Numbered from the stretch's first letter, positions 43,367-54,046 are shown. The stretch: DNA of 64,000 bases from Halomonas salinarum (GCF_012062845.1 NZ_WWNB01000009.1:62001-126000), one strand, 5' to 3'. Numbers and translations: made by a program. Notes: generated by a model not told the origin, from the letters alone.

Positions 43367-44503
43367 ATGACCCAACCTCTCGCAGCAGCGGCCAGTGCTC
43401 CGGCCGAGTCCGAGGATGAATCGCTATTTGCCCGTTTCATCGATGTACAGAAGAGCTATGACGGTGTGGAACTGGTCGTCAAAGGCTTCAATCTCGATAT
43501 ACGTCGGGGCGAATTCGTGACCCTCTTGGGGCCATCCGGCTCGGGCAAGACGACCTGTCTGATGATGATGGCGGGGTTCGAGACGCCTACCCATGGCGAG
43601 ATTCTGCTCAAGGGCACACCGATCAATGGGCTGCCACCCCACAAGCGTGGCATCGGCATGGTGTTCCAGAACTATGCCCTCTTTCCGCACATGACCGTTG
43701 CCGAGAACCTGGCCTTTCCCCTTGAAGTGCGCGGCCTGTCCAAGGACGAGATCAATCAGAAGGTCAGACAGACACTCGAGAAGGTACAGCTCGGGGACTT
43801 CGGTGACCGTCGTCCCGCCCAGCTCTCCGGTGGCCAGCAGCAGCGTGTGGCGCTGGCGCGAGCGCTGGTTTTCGAACCCGACCTGGTGCTGATGGACGAA
43901 CCGCTGGGCGCATTGGACAAGAACCTTCGCGAGGAAATGCAGTACGAGATCAAGCGCATCCACGCCGACCTTGGCGTGACCATGATCTACGTGACCCACG
44001 ATCAGACCGAGGCGCTGACCATGTCGGATCGCATCGCGGTGTTCAACGATGGCGTGGTGCAGCAGCTGGCAAGCCCCGAGACCCTCTACGAGGAGCCTGA
44101 GAACGCCTTCGTGGCTTACTTTATCGGCGAGAACAATCGGCTGGTCGGCGAAGTGACCGAACAGCAGGGCGAGACCTGCACGGTACGCCTGGACAGCGGC
44201 GAGACGGTGATGGCCAAGCCGGTCGCCGTCGAGGGGCCGGGGTCGCGTACGACGCTTTCGCTGCGTCCGGAGCGGGTCTCGATCCTTGGCGAGGATGACG
44301 CCGCACGCTTCGACAACGTCTTCACTGCTCGCGTCAAGGAAGTGATTTACCTGGGTGATCACCTACGCACCCGTCTGTCGGTATGCGGCAGCGATGAATT
44401 CATTCTCAAGACGCCCAATGCCTCCGGCCATCACAGCCTGCGCCCGGGGCAGGACATCCAGGTCGGCTGGTGCAGCGCCGACTGCCGCGCGCTGGATGCC
44501 TAG
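43367..44503 (+). CDS. ABC transporter ATPase, polyamine (PotA) type
   Basis: 378 residues from ATG 43367. ABC domain: Walker A GPSGSGKTT, Q-loop VFQNYALFPHMTV, signature QLSGGQQQRVALARAL, Walker B VLMDEPLGALD, H-loop YVTHDQTEAL. C-terminal TOBE-type domain (YFIGENNRLVGEV, LRPERVSIL). Drives uptake by the two permeases at 46009 and 47267 with the binding protein at 44751. The four genes are in one direction; a 247-bp gap separates this one from the binding protein gene. PotABCD-like: putrescine, spermidine or related compounds. Confidence 0.92.
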   Translation: MTQPLAAAASAPAESEDESLFARFIDVQKSYDGVELVVKGFNLDIRRGEFVTLLGPSGSGKTTCLMMMAGFETPTHGEILLKGTPINGLPPHKRGIGMVFQNYALFPHMTVAENLAFPLEVRGLSKDEINQKVRQTLEKVQLGDFGDRRPAQLSGGQQQRVALARALVFEPDLVLMDEPLGALDKNLREEMQYEIKRIHADLGVTMIYVTHDQTEALTMSDRIAVFNDGVVQQLASPETLYEEPENAFVAYFIGENNRLVGEVTEQQGETCTVRLDSGETVMAKPVAVEGPGSRTTLSLRPERVSILGEDDAARFDNVFTARVKEVIYLGDHLRTRLSVCGSDEFILKTPNASGHHSLRPGQDIQVGWCSADCRALDA

Positions 44504-44750
44504 GCAAGAGTGCTAAAAAGCGTACTTAAAAAGGGGGGGGCAACAGGATACGAAACAGGGGGTTAGAAGGGCAGGGCGTACTCTCTCCTCGCAGGGAGAT
44601 GGTTGGCCACACGGGATGGCGTAGCGCGACATGACGCTCAGTCTCTCCATCGCTCAACCAGGTAACACTCAGTTCGACACGATTCAGAACAACACAGAAA
44701 AGCACTAGCAAGCACAACACAACCAAGCACAACAATAAGTGGAGAGTGTG

Positions 44751-45878
44751 ATGTACAACGTCATCAAGCAGGTAGCCGGTCGTCGTTCGATGCGAATCAA
44801 GCGCACCTCGTTGGCCCTGGTCGGCCTCAGTGCTCTGGCCGCGGCGGTCAGCGCTCAGGCGGAAACCCTCAATATCGTCTCCTGGGGCGGGGCCTACAGT
44901 GAGAGCCAGCAGAAGGCCTACCACGAGCCCTGGATGGAGAAGACCGGTGATGAGATCGTCAACATCGATCGCAGCGCCAATGGTCTGGCCGGGCTGCGCG
45001 CCCAGTCGCAGGCCGGCAACGTGACCTGGGATCTGGTCGACATGCTGCCTGCCGATGCCCTGATCGCCTGTGCCGAGGGCCTGATCGAGCCGCTTGACCA
45101 CGATGCCCTGTTGGCGGATGCGCCGGATGGCACGCCGCCCAGCGAAGACTTCGTCGACGGCGCGCTGGATGAGTGCTTCGTTGCCTCGATCGTCTATTCC
45201 AATATCGTCGCCTTCAATACCGAGATGTTCCCCGAGGACAACCAGCCGAGCACCATCGCCGATGTCTTCGATCTGGAGAACTTCCCGGGCAAGCGCACCC
45301 TGATGCGCAAGCCGATCAACAACCTCGAATGGGCCCTGGTGGCTGACGGTGTGGCGCCGGAAGATGTCTATGACGTGCTCTCCACCGATGAAGGCGTGCA
45401 GCGTGCCTTCGCCAAGCTCGATACCATCAAGGATCAGGTCATCTGGTGGCAGGAAGGCGCTCAGCCGCCCCAGCTGCTGGCGGACCAGGAAGTCGCCTTC
45501 GGCTCGGCCTACAACGGGCGCATCTTCAACGCCATGACGAGCGAAGGCCAGCCCTTCGAGATCATCTGGGACGCTCAGGTCTTCGAGCTCGATGGTTGGG
45601 TAGTGCCGACCGGCAAGCTCGACAAGGTCAAGGACTACCTCCACTTCGCCACCGATACCCAGCGTCTCGCCGATCAGGCTCGCTATATCTCCTACGGTCC
45701 GGCCCGTAAATCATCCTCGGGTATGGTCACCACCCATGCCGAGACTGGCATCGAGATGACCCCGCATATGCCGACCTACCCGCCCAACTTTGCCACCGCC
45801 ATTCCCAAGAATGACGAGTTCTGGGCCGACAACATCGATGAGCTAAGCCGCCGCTTCGACGCCTGGCTGGCCATGTAA
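44751..45878 (+). CDS. ABC transporter periplasmic binding protein, polyamine (PotD) type
   Basis: 375 residues from ATG 44751 (an upstream GTG at 44739 is less likely). Signal peptide ends AVSAQA, so periplasmic. Family features: ETLNIVSWGGAYSESQQKAYHEPW, WDLVDM, FGSAYNGRIF. It resembles PotD/PotF-type proteins that bind polyamines, but the acidic residues of the polyamine site cannot be judged by eye. The intergenic leader contains an uninterrupted run of eight G (44533-44540). A hairpin after the gene probably dampens expression of the downstream permeases. Confidence 0.9.
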   Translation: MYNVIKQVAGRRSMRIKRTSLALVGLSALAAAVSAQAETLNIVSWGGAYSESQQKAYHEPWMEKTGDEIVNIDRSANGLAGLRAQSQAGNVTWDLVDMLPADALIACAEGLIEPLDHDALLADAPDGTPPSEDFVDGALDECFVASIVYSNIVAFNTEMFPEDNQPSTIADVFDLENFPGKRTLMRKPINNLEWALVADGVAPEDVYDVLSTDEGVQRAFAKLDTIKDQVIWWQEGAQPPQLLADQEVAFGSAYNGRIFNAMTSEGQPFEIIWDAQVFELDGWVVPTGKLDKVKDYLHFATDTQRLADQARYISYGPARKSSSGMVTTHAETGIEMTPHMPTYPPNFATAIPKNDEFWADNIDELSRRFDAWLAM

Positions 45879-45883
45879 GATTC

Positions 45884-45905
45884 AGCACCGCCTTCGGGCG
45901 GTGCT
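45884..45905 (+). terminator. Intercistronic hairpin after the binding-protein gene
   Basis: AGCACCGCC pairs with GGCGGTGCT over 9 bp around a TTCG tetraloop, 5 bp after the stop. The T run is weak. In ABC operons such hairpins keep the binding protein abundant and the permeases less so. Confidence 0.7.
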
Positions 45906-46008
45906 CTGCTTTCCCCGTGCCTCGCCTGTGCCACGGCTGCCGTGACGCAAGGCGGGGTTGCGAACGACCGGTGAGCCACTCACCGGTGACCCGAATGGAG
46001 AGGCACGC

Positions 46009-47262
46009 GTGTCTGATTCCCCCTCTGCTCCGCTGACCACCGCCGACGGCGTGCCGCTGAAAGTTAGTCTGCGCCGCGCCTCGCGTCGCTTGAAAATCAA
46101 GGCCCTGTTGCTGGTCTCGCCGCTGCTGGCCTTCCTGGTCATTGCCTTCGTCATGCCGATCTTCGACATGCTCTGGCGCAGCGTCGACAACCCCGAAGTC
46201 TCCAATGCCCTGCCGCATACCGTGGAGGCACTCGAGGGCTGGGATGGCGAGAGCTTGCCTAGTGAGCCGGTCTTCGCTGCGCTGGCGCAAGACTTAAAGA
46301 CCGGTCAGGAGGCTCGCAACCTGGGCCTGGTGTCGAGCCGCCTGAACTATGAAAAATCGGGCATGCGCTCGGCGGTGATGGGCACCGCCCGTCGTCTGTC
46401 GCGTATCGAGCCGCCCTACAAGGCGGCACTGATCGACGCCAACGACGCCTGGGGCGAGCTCGATACCTGGCAGTTGATCAAGCGTGAATCGTCGCCCTAT
46501 ACCCTGTCGTACTACCTGGCAGCGGTCGATATGCAGTACACCCCTTCTGGTGAGATCGTCGAGGTGCCTGATTACCTGCAGATCCATCTGGCGCTGTTCT
46601 GGCGAACCTTCTGGATGAGCGGGCTGATCACGCTGTTGACGCTGGTGCTTGGCTATCCGATCGCCTTCCTGCTCGCCAACCTGCCGGCGCGGCGCGCCAA
46701 CCTGCTGATGATCCTGGTGCTGCTGCCGTTCTGGACCTCGCTGCTGGTGCGCACCACGACCTGGATTGCCATCCTGCAGTCGCAGGGGGTACTCAACGAC
46801 GTCATGGTGTCGCTTGGGGTGATCGCGGACGAGATGCGATGGCAGATGATCTACAACAAGACCGGCACCATCACGGCCATGACGCATATCTTGCTGCCGT
46901 TCATGATCCTGCCGCTGTATTCGGTGATGAAGACGATTCCCCCAAGCTACATGCGGGCCGCGCGATCCCTTGGCGGCAAGCCGTTCCTGTCGTTTCGGCG
47001 CGTCTATTTCCCGCTGACCATTCCGGGCATCGCCGCTGGCGGCATCCTTGTATTCATCCTCTCGATCGGCTACTACATCACGCCGGCGCTGGTGGGTGGC
47101 CAGTCGGGACGCTTCATCACCAACTACATAGCCTATCACATGCAGACCTCGCTGAACTGGGGCCTGGCCGCGGCGATCGCCTCGATCCTGCTGTTTGTGG
47201 TCATCGTGTTCTACATGATCTTTAACCGCCTGATTGGCGTCGACAAAGTCAAACTGGGGTAA
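46009..47262 (+). CDS. ABC transporter permease 1 (PotB type)
   Basis: 417 residues from GTG 46009 (site GGAGAGG). First a long periplasmic-side region after TM1, about 150 residues not seen in PotB of E. coli, then five more membrane helices and the EAA loop MRAARSLGGKPFLSFRRVYFPLTIPG. It belongs to the spermidine/putrescine-type permeases with large periplasmic loops. Works with the ATPase at 43367, binding protein at 44751 and permease at 47267. Frame is open upstream to ATG 45958 but without a ribosome site. Confidence 0.88.
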   Translation: MSDSPSAPLTTADGVPLKVSLRRASRRLKIKALLLVSPLLAFLVIAFVMPIFDMLWRSVDNPEVSNALPHTVEALEGWDGESLPSEPVFAALAQDLKTGQEARNLGLVSSRLNYEKSGMRSAVMGTARRLSRIEPPYKAALIDANDAWGELDTWQLIKRESSPYTLSYYLAAVDMQYTPSGEIVEVPDYLQIHLALFWRTFWMSGLITLLTLVLGYPIAFLLANLPARRANLLMILVLLPFWTSLLVRTTTWIAILQSQGVLNDVMVSLGVIADEMRWQMIYNKTGTITAMTHILLPFMILPLYSVMKTIPPSYMRAARSLGGKPFLSFRRVYFPLTIPGIAAGGILVFILSIGYYITPALVGGQSGRFITNYIAYHMQTSLNWGLAAAIASILLFVVIVFYMIFNRLIGVDKVKLG

Positions 47263-47266
47263 TGTG

Positions 47267-48118
47267 ATGGCGATTCCTTCCTATGCCACCCGTGGCGAAC
47301 GCATCTGGCACTACGTCTTTCTCGGGCTGTGTGCGCTGATCTTTCTGTTCCTGGTCGGCCCGCTGCTGGTGATCATCCCGCTGTCGTTCAATGCCGAGCC
47401 GTACTTCACCTTCTCGGAGGCGATGCTGAGCTTTGATCCGGCGGGCTACTCGCTGCGCTGGTATGAGGACTTCTTTACCTCGAGTGAATGGCTGAACTCG
47501 ATCAAGAACAGCTTTATCATCGGCATCTCCTCGACGGTGCTTGCCACGGTGCTCGGCACCATTGCCGCGCTTGGCCTGTCGAGCCGGCACATGCCGGCCC
47601 GCGGGCTGATCATGGCGCTTCTGATCTCGCCGATGATCGTGCCGTTGATCATTTCGGCGGCCGCGATGTTCTTCTTCTTCTCGAAGATTCAGCTGGCCCA
47701 GACCTACCTGGGGGTGATCCTCGCCCACACGGCGCTGGGTATTCCCTTCGTGGTGATCACGGTAACGGCGACCCTGTCGAGCTTCGATACCACTCTGATC
47801 CGGGCCGCGCACAGCCTGGGTGCCAGCCCAACCCGCACCTTTTTCAAGGTGGTGCTGCCGCTGGTCACGCCGGGGGTGGTGTCGGGGGCGCTGTTCGCCT
47901 TCATTACCTCCTTCGACGAGGTGGTGGTGGTGCTGTTCATCGCCGGGCCCGAGCAGCGCACCATGCCGATCCAGATGTGGTCGGGCATTCGCGAGCAGAT
48001 CAGCCCGACCATCCTCGCGGTGGCAACGATGCTGGTGCTGCTGTCGATGCTGCTGCTGGCAACGCTTGAAATGCTGCGGCGGCGCAGCGAGCGGCTGCGC
48101 GGCATGAGCCCTGGTTGA
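47267..48118 (+). CDS. ABC transporter permease 2 (PotC type)
   Basis: 283 residues from ATG 47267, 4 bp after the previous stop. Six membrane helices and the EAA loop IRAAHSLGASPTRTFFKVVLPLVTPG. The C-terminal RRSERLRGMSPG is cytosolic. Second permease of the polyamine-type ABC transporter. Confidence 0.92.
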   Translation: MAIPSYATRGERIWHYVFLGLCALIFLFLVGPLLVIIPLSFNAEPYFTFSEAMLSFDPAGYSLRWYEDFFTSSEWLNSIKNSFIIGISSTVLATVLGTIAALGLSSRHMPARGLIMALLISPMIVPLIISAAAMFFFFSKIQLAQTYLGVILAHTALGIPFVVITVTATLSSFDTTLIRAAHSLGASPTRTFFKVVLPLVTPGVVSGALFAFITSFDEVVVVLFIAGPEQRTMPIQMWSGIREQISPTILAVATMLVLLSMLLLATLEMLRRRSERLRGMSPG

Positions 48119-48353
48119 TGCCACCGCCACGGGTCGCATTCAGGGCCCGTGGTATGTCCCTCCCTTGGACGCCGACGCGGTTGCGCGCGGCGTCGTTCTT
48201 TCTCAACGGCATCTTCCTGTGGCCAAGCCCATCGAGCGCGCTGTACCGGGCTTTCGCCACCTCTTCGTGTAGGTAGGCGTAGTAAGTGAGCGTGGCGGGT
48301 GGGAGTCTCGGCCCAGCACATTAGTGTTTGCCTAAGACGGCTCTTATGGCTAA

Positions 48354-48373
48354 TACTGTATAGATAGACAGTA
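48354..48373 (+). promoter_or_regulatory. LexA box before umuDC
   Basis: CTGT (48356-48359), eight bases, ACAG (48368-48371): the canonical gammaproteobacterial SOS box with TA on either side. It is 20 bp before the umuD ATG, so LexA would block the umuDC promoter until DNA damage. Confidence 0.93.
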
Positions 48374-48392
48374 TTCGACAAGAGGCACCGCC

Positions 48393-48833
48393 ATGCGAGC
48401 TTGCGAGATCTTCCAGGCACACGCGACACCGCCCGCGCAGGACCTGCCCCACCCGCAGACCACCATCCGCGCCGGCATATCCGGGTTCCCCTCGCCAGCG
48501 GAGGACTACGTGGGCCGCACGCTGGATCTCAATGAGCGTCTGGTGAAGCGCCCCTCGGCGACCTTCTTCATGACCGTGACCGGCGACAGCATGGAAGGCT
48601 TCGGTATCCAGGATGGCGACACCCTGGTGGTCGATCGCTCGGTGAATGCCAAGCCCGGCCATATTCTGGTGGCGCTGGTGGATGGCGAGGTGATCGTCAA
48701 ACGCTACGAGATCCTCGGCAAGCGGCCCTACCTGTGCTCCGGCAACGAGCGCTATGCGCCGATCCCGGTCACGGACCTGGATTGCCAGGTGTGGGGCGTG
48801 GTGCGCTCGGTGATTCACGAGTACCCGGTATGA
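48393..48833 (+). CDS. umuD: DNA polymerase V subunit UmuD
   Basis: 146 residues. RecA-stimulated self-cleavage converts UmuD to UmuD', which with UmuC forms the translesion polymerase. The cleavage site is Ala27-Gly28 (IRAGISGFPSPAEDY), the Ser-Lys dyad Ser66 (GDSMEG) and Lys103 (IVKRYE). Preceded by a LexA box at 48354, so SOS-induced. The stop overlaps the umuC ATG. Length and motifs are normal. Confidence 0.95.
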   Translation: MRACEIFQAHATPPAQDLPHPQTTIRAGISGFPSPAEDYVGRTLDLNERLVKRPSATFFMTVTGDSMEGFGIQDGDTLVVDRSVNAKPGHILVALVDGEVIVKRYEILGKRPYLCSGNERYAPIPVTDLDCQVWGVVRSVIHEYPV

Positions 48834-50119
48834 GCCACCCGATGATCGGCCTGGTCGACTGCAACAACTTCTACGTGAGCTGCGAGCGGGTCTTCCAGCC
48901 GCGCCTGGAAGGCGTGCCCGTGGGGGTGATGTCCAACAACGATGGCTGTGTGATCGCCCGCTCCAGCGAGCTTAAGACGCTGGGTGTGGAGATGGGCACC
49001 CCGGCCTTTCAGTTGCAGCAGTGGGTCAACCAGGGGCGCATCCACCTGCTCTCGTCGAACTACGAGCTGTATGGCGATATGTCGGCCCGGGTACGCGAGG
49101 TGCTCGAGGAGTTCTCGGCTGGCGTCGAGCCTTACTCCATCGACGAGATGTTCGTGCGCTTCGACGGCTTCGATGCCGCCACCACGCTTGCCCTGTCGCG
49201 CACCCTCTACCGCAATGTCCGCCAGTTCACCGGCATACCCGTCTGCGTGGGCGTGGCCCCCACCCGCACCCTGGCCAAGCTCGCCAACCGTGCCGCCAAG
49301 AAGCTGCCCGAATACGCCGGCGTTTGCGTGCTCCACGGCGAGAGCGACGAGACGCGCCGCCTGCTCGAGTGCACCCCTCTGGGCAATGTATGGGGCGTGG
49401 GCCGCCGGCTGGTCGAGCGGCTGGCCCTGCAAGGCATCGAGACTGCCTGGGACCTGCGCTGCGCCGACCCTAAAACCATTCGCCGGCGCTTCTCGGTGAC
49501 ACTCGAGCGCACCGCCCGCGAGCTGCAGGGCACGCCCTGCATCGATATGAACGACACTGACGAGCCCCGCCAGCGCATCATGACTTCGCGCTCCTTCGGT
49601 CGCCTGACCGGCGAGATGAGCGAGCTGCAGGAGGCCATTCGCCAGCACGCCCAACGCGGCGCCGAGAAGCTGCGCGAGCAGGCAAGCCACGCCCGCGCCG
49701 TGCTGGTGTTCTTGAAGACCAACCGCCACCGGCAAGACCTGGCCCAGTATTCCCCCAGCATCGTCGCTGAATTGACCGAGCCCACCGACGACAGCCGTCC
49801 GATCGTTGCCGCCGCACAGCAGGCCCTGGCCGAGATCTACCGGCCCGGCTACCGGTTCATGAAGGCCGGCGTGATGCTGCTCGACCTGGTGGACGCCAAC
49901 CGCGAACAGCTCTCGCTGCTGGATACCCCCGACAGCGCCGCCGATCGCGAGCGCAGCGAACGCCTGATGAGCACGCTGGACGAGCTTAACCAGAAGATGG
50001 GCCGCGGCACCGTGCGCCTGGGTGTGCGCCGCCATGACGCCGCCTGGCAGCTGCGCTGTGCGCATCGCACGCCGAGGTGGACAACGCAGTGGGAAGAACT
50101 GCTCAGCGCCAAGGCTTGA
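48830..50119 (+). CDS. umuC: DNA polymerase V catalytic subunit UmuC
   Basis: 429 residues. Y-family polymerase: the catalytic Asp in MIGLVDCNNFYVSCERVF, the CVIARSSELK fingers strand, SIDEMF with the metal-binding Asp-Glu, and the little-finger domain. Starts at ATG 48830, overlapping umuD. All active-site residues are seen. The C-terminus ends with the usual UmuC extension (NQKMGRGTVRLG). Together with umuD it is an SOS operon for error-prone bypass of damage. Confidence 0.95.
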   Translation: MSHPMIGLVDCNNFYVSCERVFQPRLEGVPVGVMSNNDGCVIARSSELKTLGVEMGTPAFQLQQWVNQGRIHLLSSNYELYGDMSARVREVLEEFSAGVEPYSIDEMFVRFDGFDAATTLALSRTLYRNVRQFTGIPVCVGVAPTRTLAKLANRAAKKLPEYAGVCVLHGESDETRRLLECTPLGNVWGVGRRLVERLALQGIETAWDLRCADPKTIRRRFSVTLERTARELQGTPCIDMNDTDEPRQRIMTSRSFGRLTGEMSELQEAIRQHAQRGAEKLREQASHARAVLVFLKTNRHRQDLAQYSPSIVAELTEPTDDSRPIVAAAQQALAEIYRPGYRFMKAGVMLLDLVDANREQLSLLDTPDSAADRERSERLMSTLDELNQKMGRGTVRLGVRRHDAAWQLRCAHRTPRWTTQWEELLSAKA

Positions 50120-50220
50120 GCCGCAAAAAAACGATTACAGCACAGCCTTTGCCTACTATTTCCTACATTCCAGCCATGACACCTTGCTTATAGTTACCCT
50201 TCTGCGAGGAGGCGTGAACC

Positions 50221-50427
50221 ATGGACGAAATAGATATGTACCCAGAGCCATCCGGCGGCTGGATCATGGCCTGCCCCTGCGGCGCTACAGAAATTCGCGG
50301 CAGGAAGTCAAATCACTGGACAGCATTCGACTTAGGCTGGCTGGATAAGCAGAACTACCGATTGTCTTGTCTGGACTGTGGGCATACGACCGAGCGAACG
50401 GCTCAGGAAATGGCGGCTGGGGTTTAG
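50221..50427 (+). CDS. Small zinc-ribbon-like protein
   Basis: 68 residues from ATG 50221 (site GAGGAGGCG). Four Cys in the pattern CPC...CLDC, suggesting a small zinc ribbon. Trp-rich middle. Function unknown. It ends close to a strong terminator at 50504. A real gene by ribosome site and Cys pattern. Confidence 0.7.
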   Translation: MDEIDMYPEPSGGWIMACPCGATEIRGRKSNHWTAFDLGWLDKQNYRLSCLDCGHTTERTAQEMAAGV

Positions 50428-50503
50428 CACCCAAGGAGAGCGTCATCGCCGGGAGCACCAACACGACCTAGGTGCCAAGCGCCACGTTGTAGCGTGGCGT
50501 CAG

Positions 50504-50548
50504 CTCCCGAGGCTCTAGCGGTAATCTCAGAGCCTCGGGAGGGTTTTT
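50504..50548 (+). terminator. Strong rho-independent terminator
   Basis: CTCCCGAGGCTCT pairs perfectly with AGAGCCTCGGGAG over 13 bp, then GG and TTTTT. A smaller hairpin (CGCCACG/CGTGGCG, 50480-50499) precedes it. Confidence 0.9.
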
Positions 50549-50612
50549 GTTAAGGGGCTATAGAAAGCGAAGCAGCCATACATACAAAAACTTGAATTTT
50601 TTGACAATTCGA

Positions 50613-52118
50613 TCAAGAAGCCTTGCCTTGTACCATATCGAGCGCAGGGCGATAAATGAATGGAACCCAGTATGAAGCTTCTCCTTTGGATTCTCTTTTC
50701 TGGAAAAAACCAATTTCGATTAAGCGATTTGCGATGGAGAGAGCCTCATCTTCGCTAACGCTCCAAAGCTCAGAAAGAGTTTTTAAAAACTGCTCGGTCT
50801 TTTGTTCAGAGAGTTCCAAAATCCATTTTTTCATGTCACTATATTCAGCAAATATTGTCTTGTTTAGTCTCTCCCTTGAGACTTCTTCATGTGCGGTCTT
50901 GAAAGACTTTTCAGAGAAAAGTCTTACTCCAGAAATATCCAGGTCGCCTACTTCTATGCGATCAATTTCTGCACGTTTTGCTTCCTCTAAGAGATGTATT
51001 AACTCTCTAGGAGCATGAATACCATTTCCGTCTCTAATCCGCGAAAGCATCCAGTCGAAAGATGTCCCCTTCTTTTGGCCGACATCAACTTGGTCTGGGA
51101 AAGCTGAGTAGTAAAGATCTTGCTGCTTGATAATATCAGAAAGGATTTCGGCTATGTTGCAATCATATAGATCCACAATGACATTGTTACTTAAGAAACG
51201 CCGTATAACTAGGTTCATTAGGCCTGTAGAGTCCCAGTCAATTGTAAGTGACCGGGTTATATGGCTAGCCTCTCTAAATCCGTCAGCAACAATTCTCTCC
51301 CAGATGTCATCTCGGATGAAAATTTTAAGGACGATGTTTTTGTAAGCAGCAAAGTCCAAATAAACCTTAAAAAGAGCCCTTAGCGCTTTAGATTCGAGGG
51401 CCATGTTTTCCGCAAAAGCGACATCAAGTCGATCGAGAAGAATCCAGACGTCATAGCCATAATTATCTAAAGCATTGTTAGCATCATCAAGAAGCTCATC
51501 AATGGAATGGAAGCCTTGGTCAGCTTGGTACGAATCAGGCTCTTTGAAAACGATCCTCCCAACTACACCCGTAACATTGCCGGCTGGATCGTATTTCAAT
51601 TCAGTTTCAGCAGCTTCCCATGCAGCCAATCTCTTCACATAATCTAGCGAAGAAGAAAGTAAGCGCGACAAGCTAAATTTTCTCTGCATCAAGCCGGCTT
51701 TTTCTAGCTGTTTGATGACTAGCTTTGCTCCTGAGTTATCAATCCCATAGTCTCTAAACACCATTCCTAGCAAGGATAAAAAATACAGTTTCCATAAGTT
51801 CCCAAGCTCGCGTTCAGAAATGTCATCATGAGACTCTAAGCTTTTGAATGCCGGAGCGCCTTGTGGCCTTTCAGCGCTAGTTATTACAGTTCCGCAATCT
51901 AGTAGATAGTCTTCCTTTTGGAGCATCAAAGAGTATATAGCACTTTTTCCAGTCCCTTTGGCACCATATACAATATCAACTTCGCCCCCAATGATTCGCT
52001 CCCACTGATCTGTCTCAACAAAATATCCAGCCAGTTCTGAGCTTTCTTCCTCAGCAATCCTCTTGCCAAAGGAAACCTGTTGAAGAATTTTTTTCTTGTC
52101 CAGTTGAGAATCGATCAA
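50613..52118 (-). CDS. Orphan P-loop ATPase, Sll1717-like
   Basis: 501 residues. The start is TTG 52118: no ATG is in frame upstream and the next is well inside the Walker A region. N-terminus: QVSFGKRIAEEE, then YFVETDQWERI and Walker A GAKGTGKSA (52-60). Walker B WILLDRLD (225-232). The part after residue 330 has HAPRELIHLLEEAKR. This is the P-loop ATPase Sll1717 family, of unknown role, often near defence or accessory genes. The gene is much more AT-rich than its neighbours, so probably horizontally acquired. It stands alone. Confidence 0.82.
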   Translation of the reverse strand: MIDSQLDKKKILQQVSFGKRIAEEESSELAGYFVETDQWERIIGGEVDIVYGAKGTGKSAIYSLMLQKEDYLLDCGTVITSAERPQGAPAFKSLESHDDISERELGNLWKLYFLSLLGMVFRDYGIDNSGAKLVIKQLEKAGLMQRKFSLSRLLSSSLDYVKRLAAWEAAETELKYDPAGNVTGVVGRIVFKEPDSYQADQGFHSIDELLDDANNALDNYGYDVWILLDRLDVAFAENMALESKALRALFKVYLDFAAYKNIVLKIFIRDDIWERIVADGFREASHITRSLTIDWDSTGLMNLVIRRFLSNNVIVDLYDCNIAEILSDIIKQQDLYYSAFPDQVDVGQKKGTSFDWMLSRIRDGNGIHAPRELIHLLEEAKRAEIDRIEVGDLDISGVRLFSEKSFKTAHEEVSRERLNKTIFAEYSDMKKWILELSEQKTEQFLKTLSELWSVSEDEALSIANRLIEIGFFQKRESKGEASYWVPFIYRPALDMVQGKAS

Positions 52119-52181
52119 AGCTTTATACCCCCTGCATCCATTGCATAAAAATATTAATAGCCCTATTTCAAAGAGGGGTAT

Positions 52182-52352
52182 TTAAAAGCAACTTTGCTGC
52201 TCAGTCCAAATCCCATTCCTCCCCAAAAGCTCAAGGTCCTTCGGCTTGGGATAGCGGCCGCCGCGACCCTCCTGCACGCAGTCGCCGCCGGCGAGGGTAT
52301 CGTACATCGAACCATCGCGCACCTTGATATTGGCACATGAGCTGGGTCGAGC
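52182..52352 (-). pseudogene. Possible C-terminal gene remnant
   Basis: On the minus strand one frame reads as a protein end: SCANIKVRDGSMYDTLAGGDC, then QEGRGGRYPKPKDLELLGRNGIW and a stop at 52182-52184. It has no start codon upstream with a ribosome site, and the composition is that of a protein (GC-rich chromosome-like). It looks like the 3' end of a broken gene at the edge of the AT-rich ATPase gene. I cannot name the family. Confidence 0.35.
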
Positions 52353-52484
52353 CTCCGACGTGAGAGTGGCTCTTTAGGGCGATACAGCGTTGGCTTCAAT
52401 TATCATAAGGAGAGCCTAACTGAAGAGGGTAGACGACACCATTGCATTGCGAGTTGATGACGCGTTCAGCCACTTGTGCCGATC

Positions 52485-52521
52485 AACAAAAACGGCCAAG
52501 CCAGGCTATCTGGCTTGGCCG
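52485..52521 (-). terminator. Terminator of mmsA
   Basis: CGGCCAAGCCAG pairs perfectly with CTGGCTTGGCCG over 12 bp. On the minus strand it runs into TTTTTG. It is 35 bp after the mmsA stop. The rest of 52119-52555 contains only the gene remnant above. Confidence 0.88.
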
Positions 52522-52555
52522 CTGCTATCGCGGTAAGGCGGTGGTTAACCGCTAT

Positions 52556-54046
<1,491 letters not shown>

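Noticed and set aside
44526..45644. Minus-strand 372-codon frame opposite the binding-protein gene
   Set aside because: The plus strand encodes a clear periplasmic binding protein with signal peptide.
48815..50065. Minus-strand 416-codon frame opposite umuC
   Set aside because: The plus strand has all UmuC motifs and an overlap with umuD.
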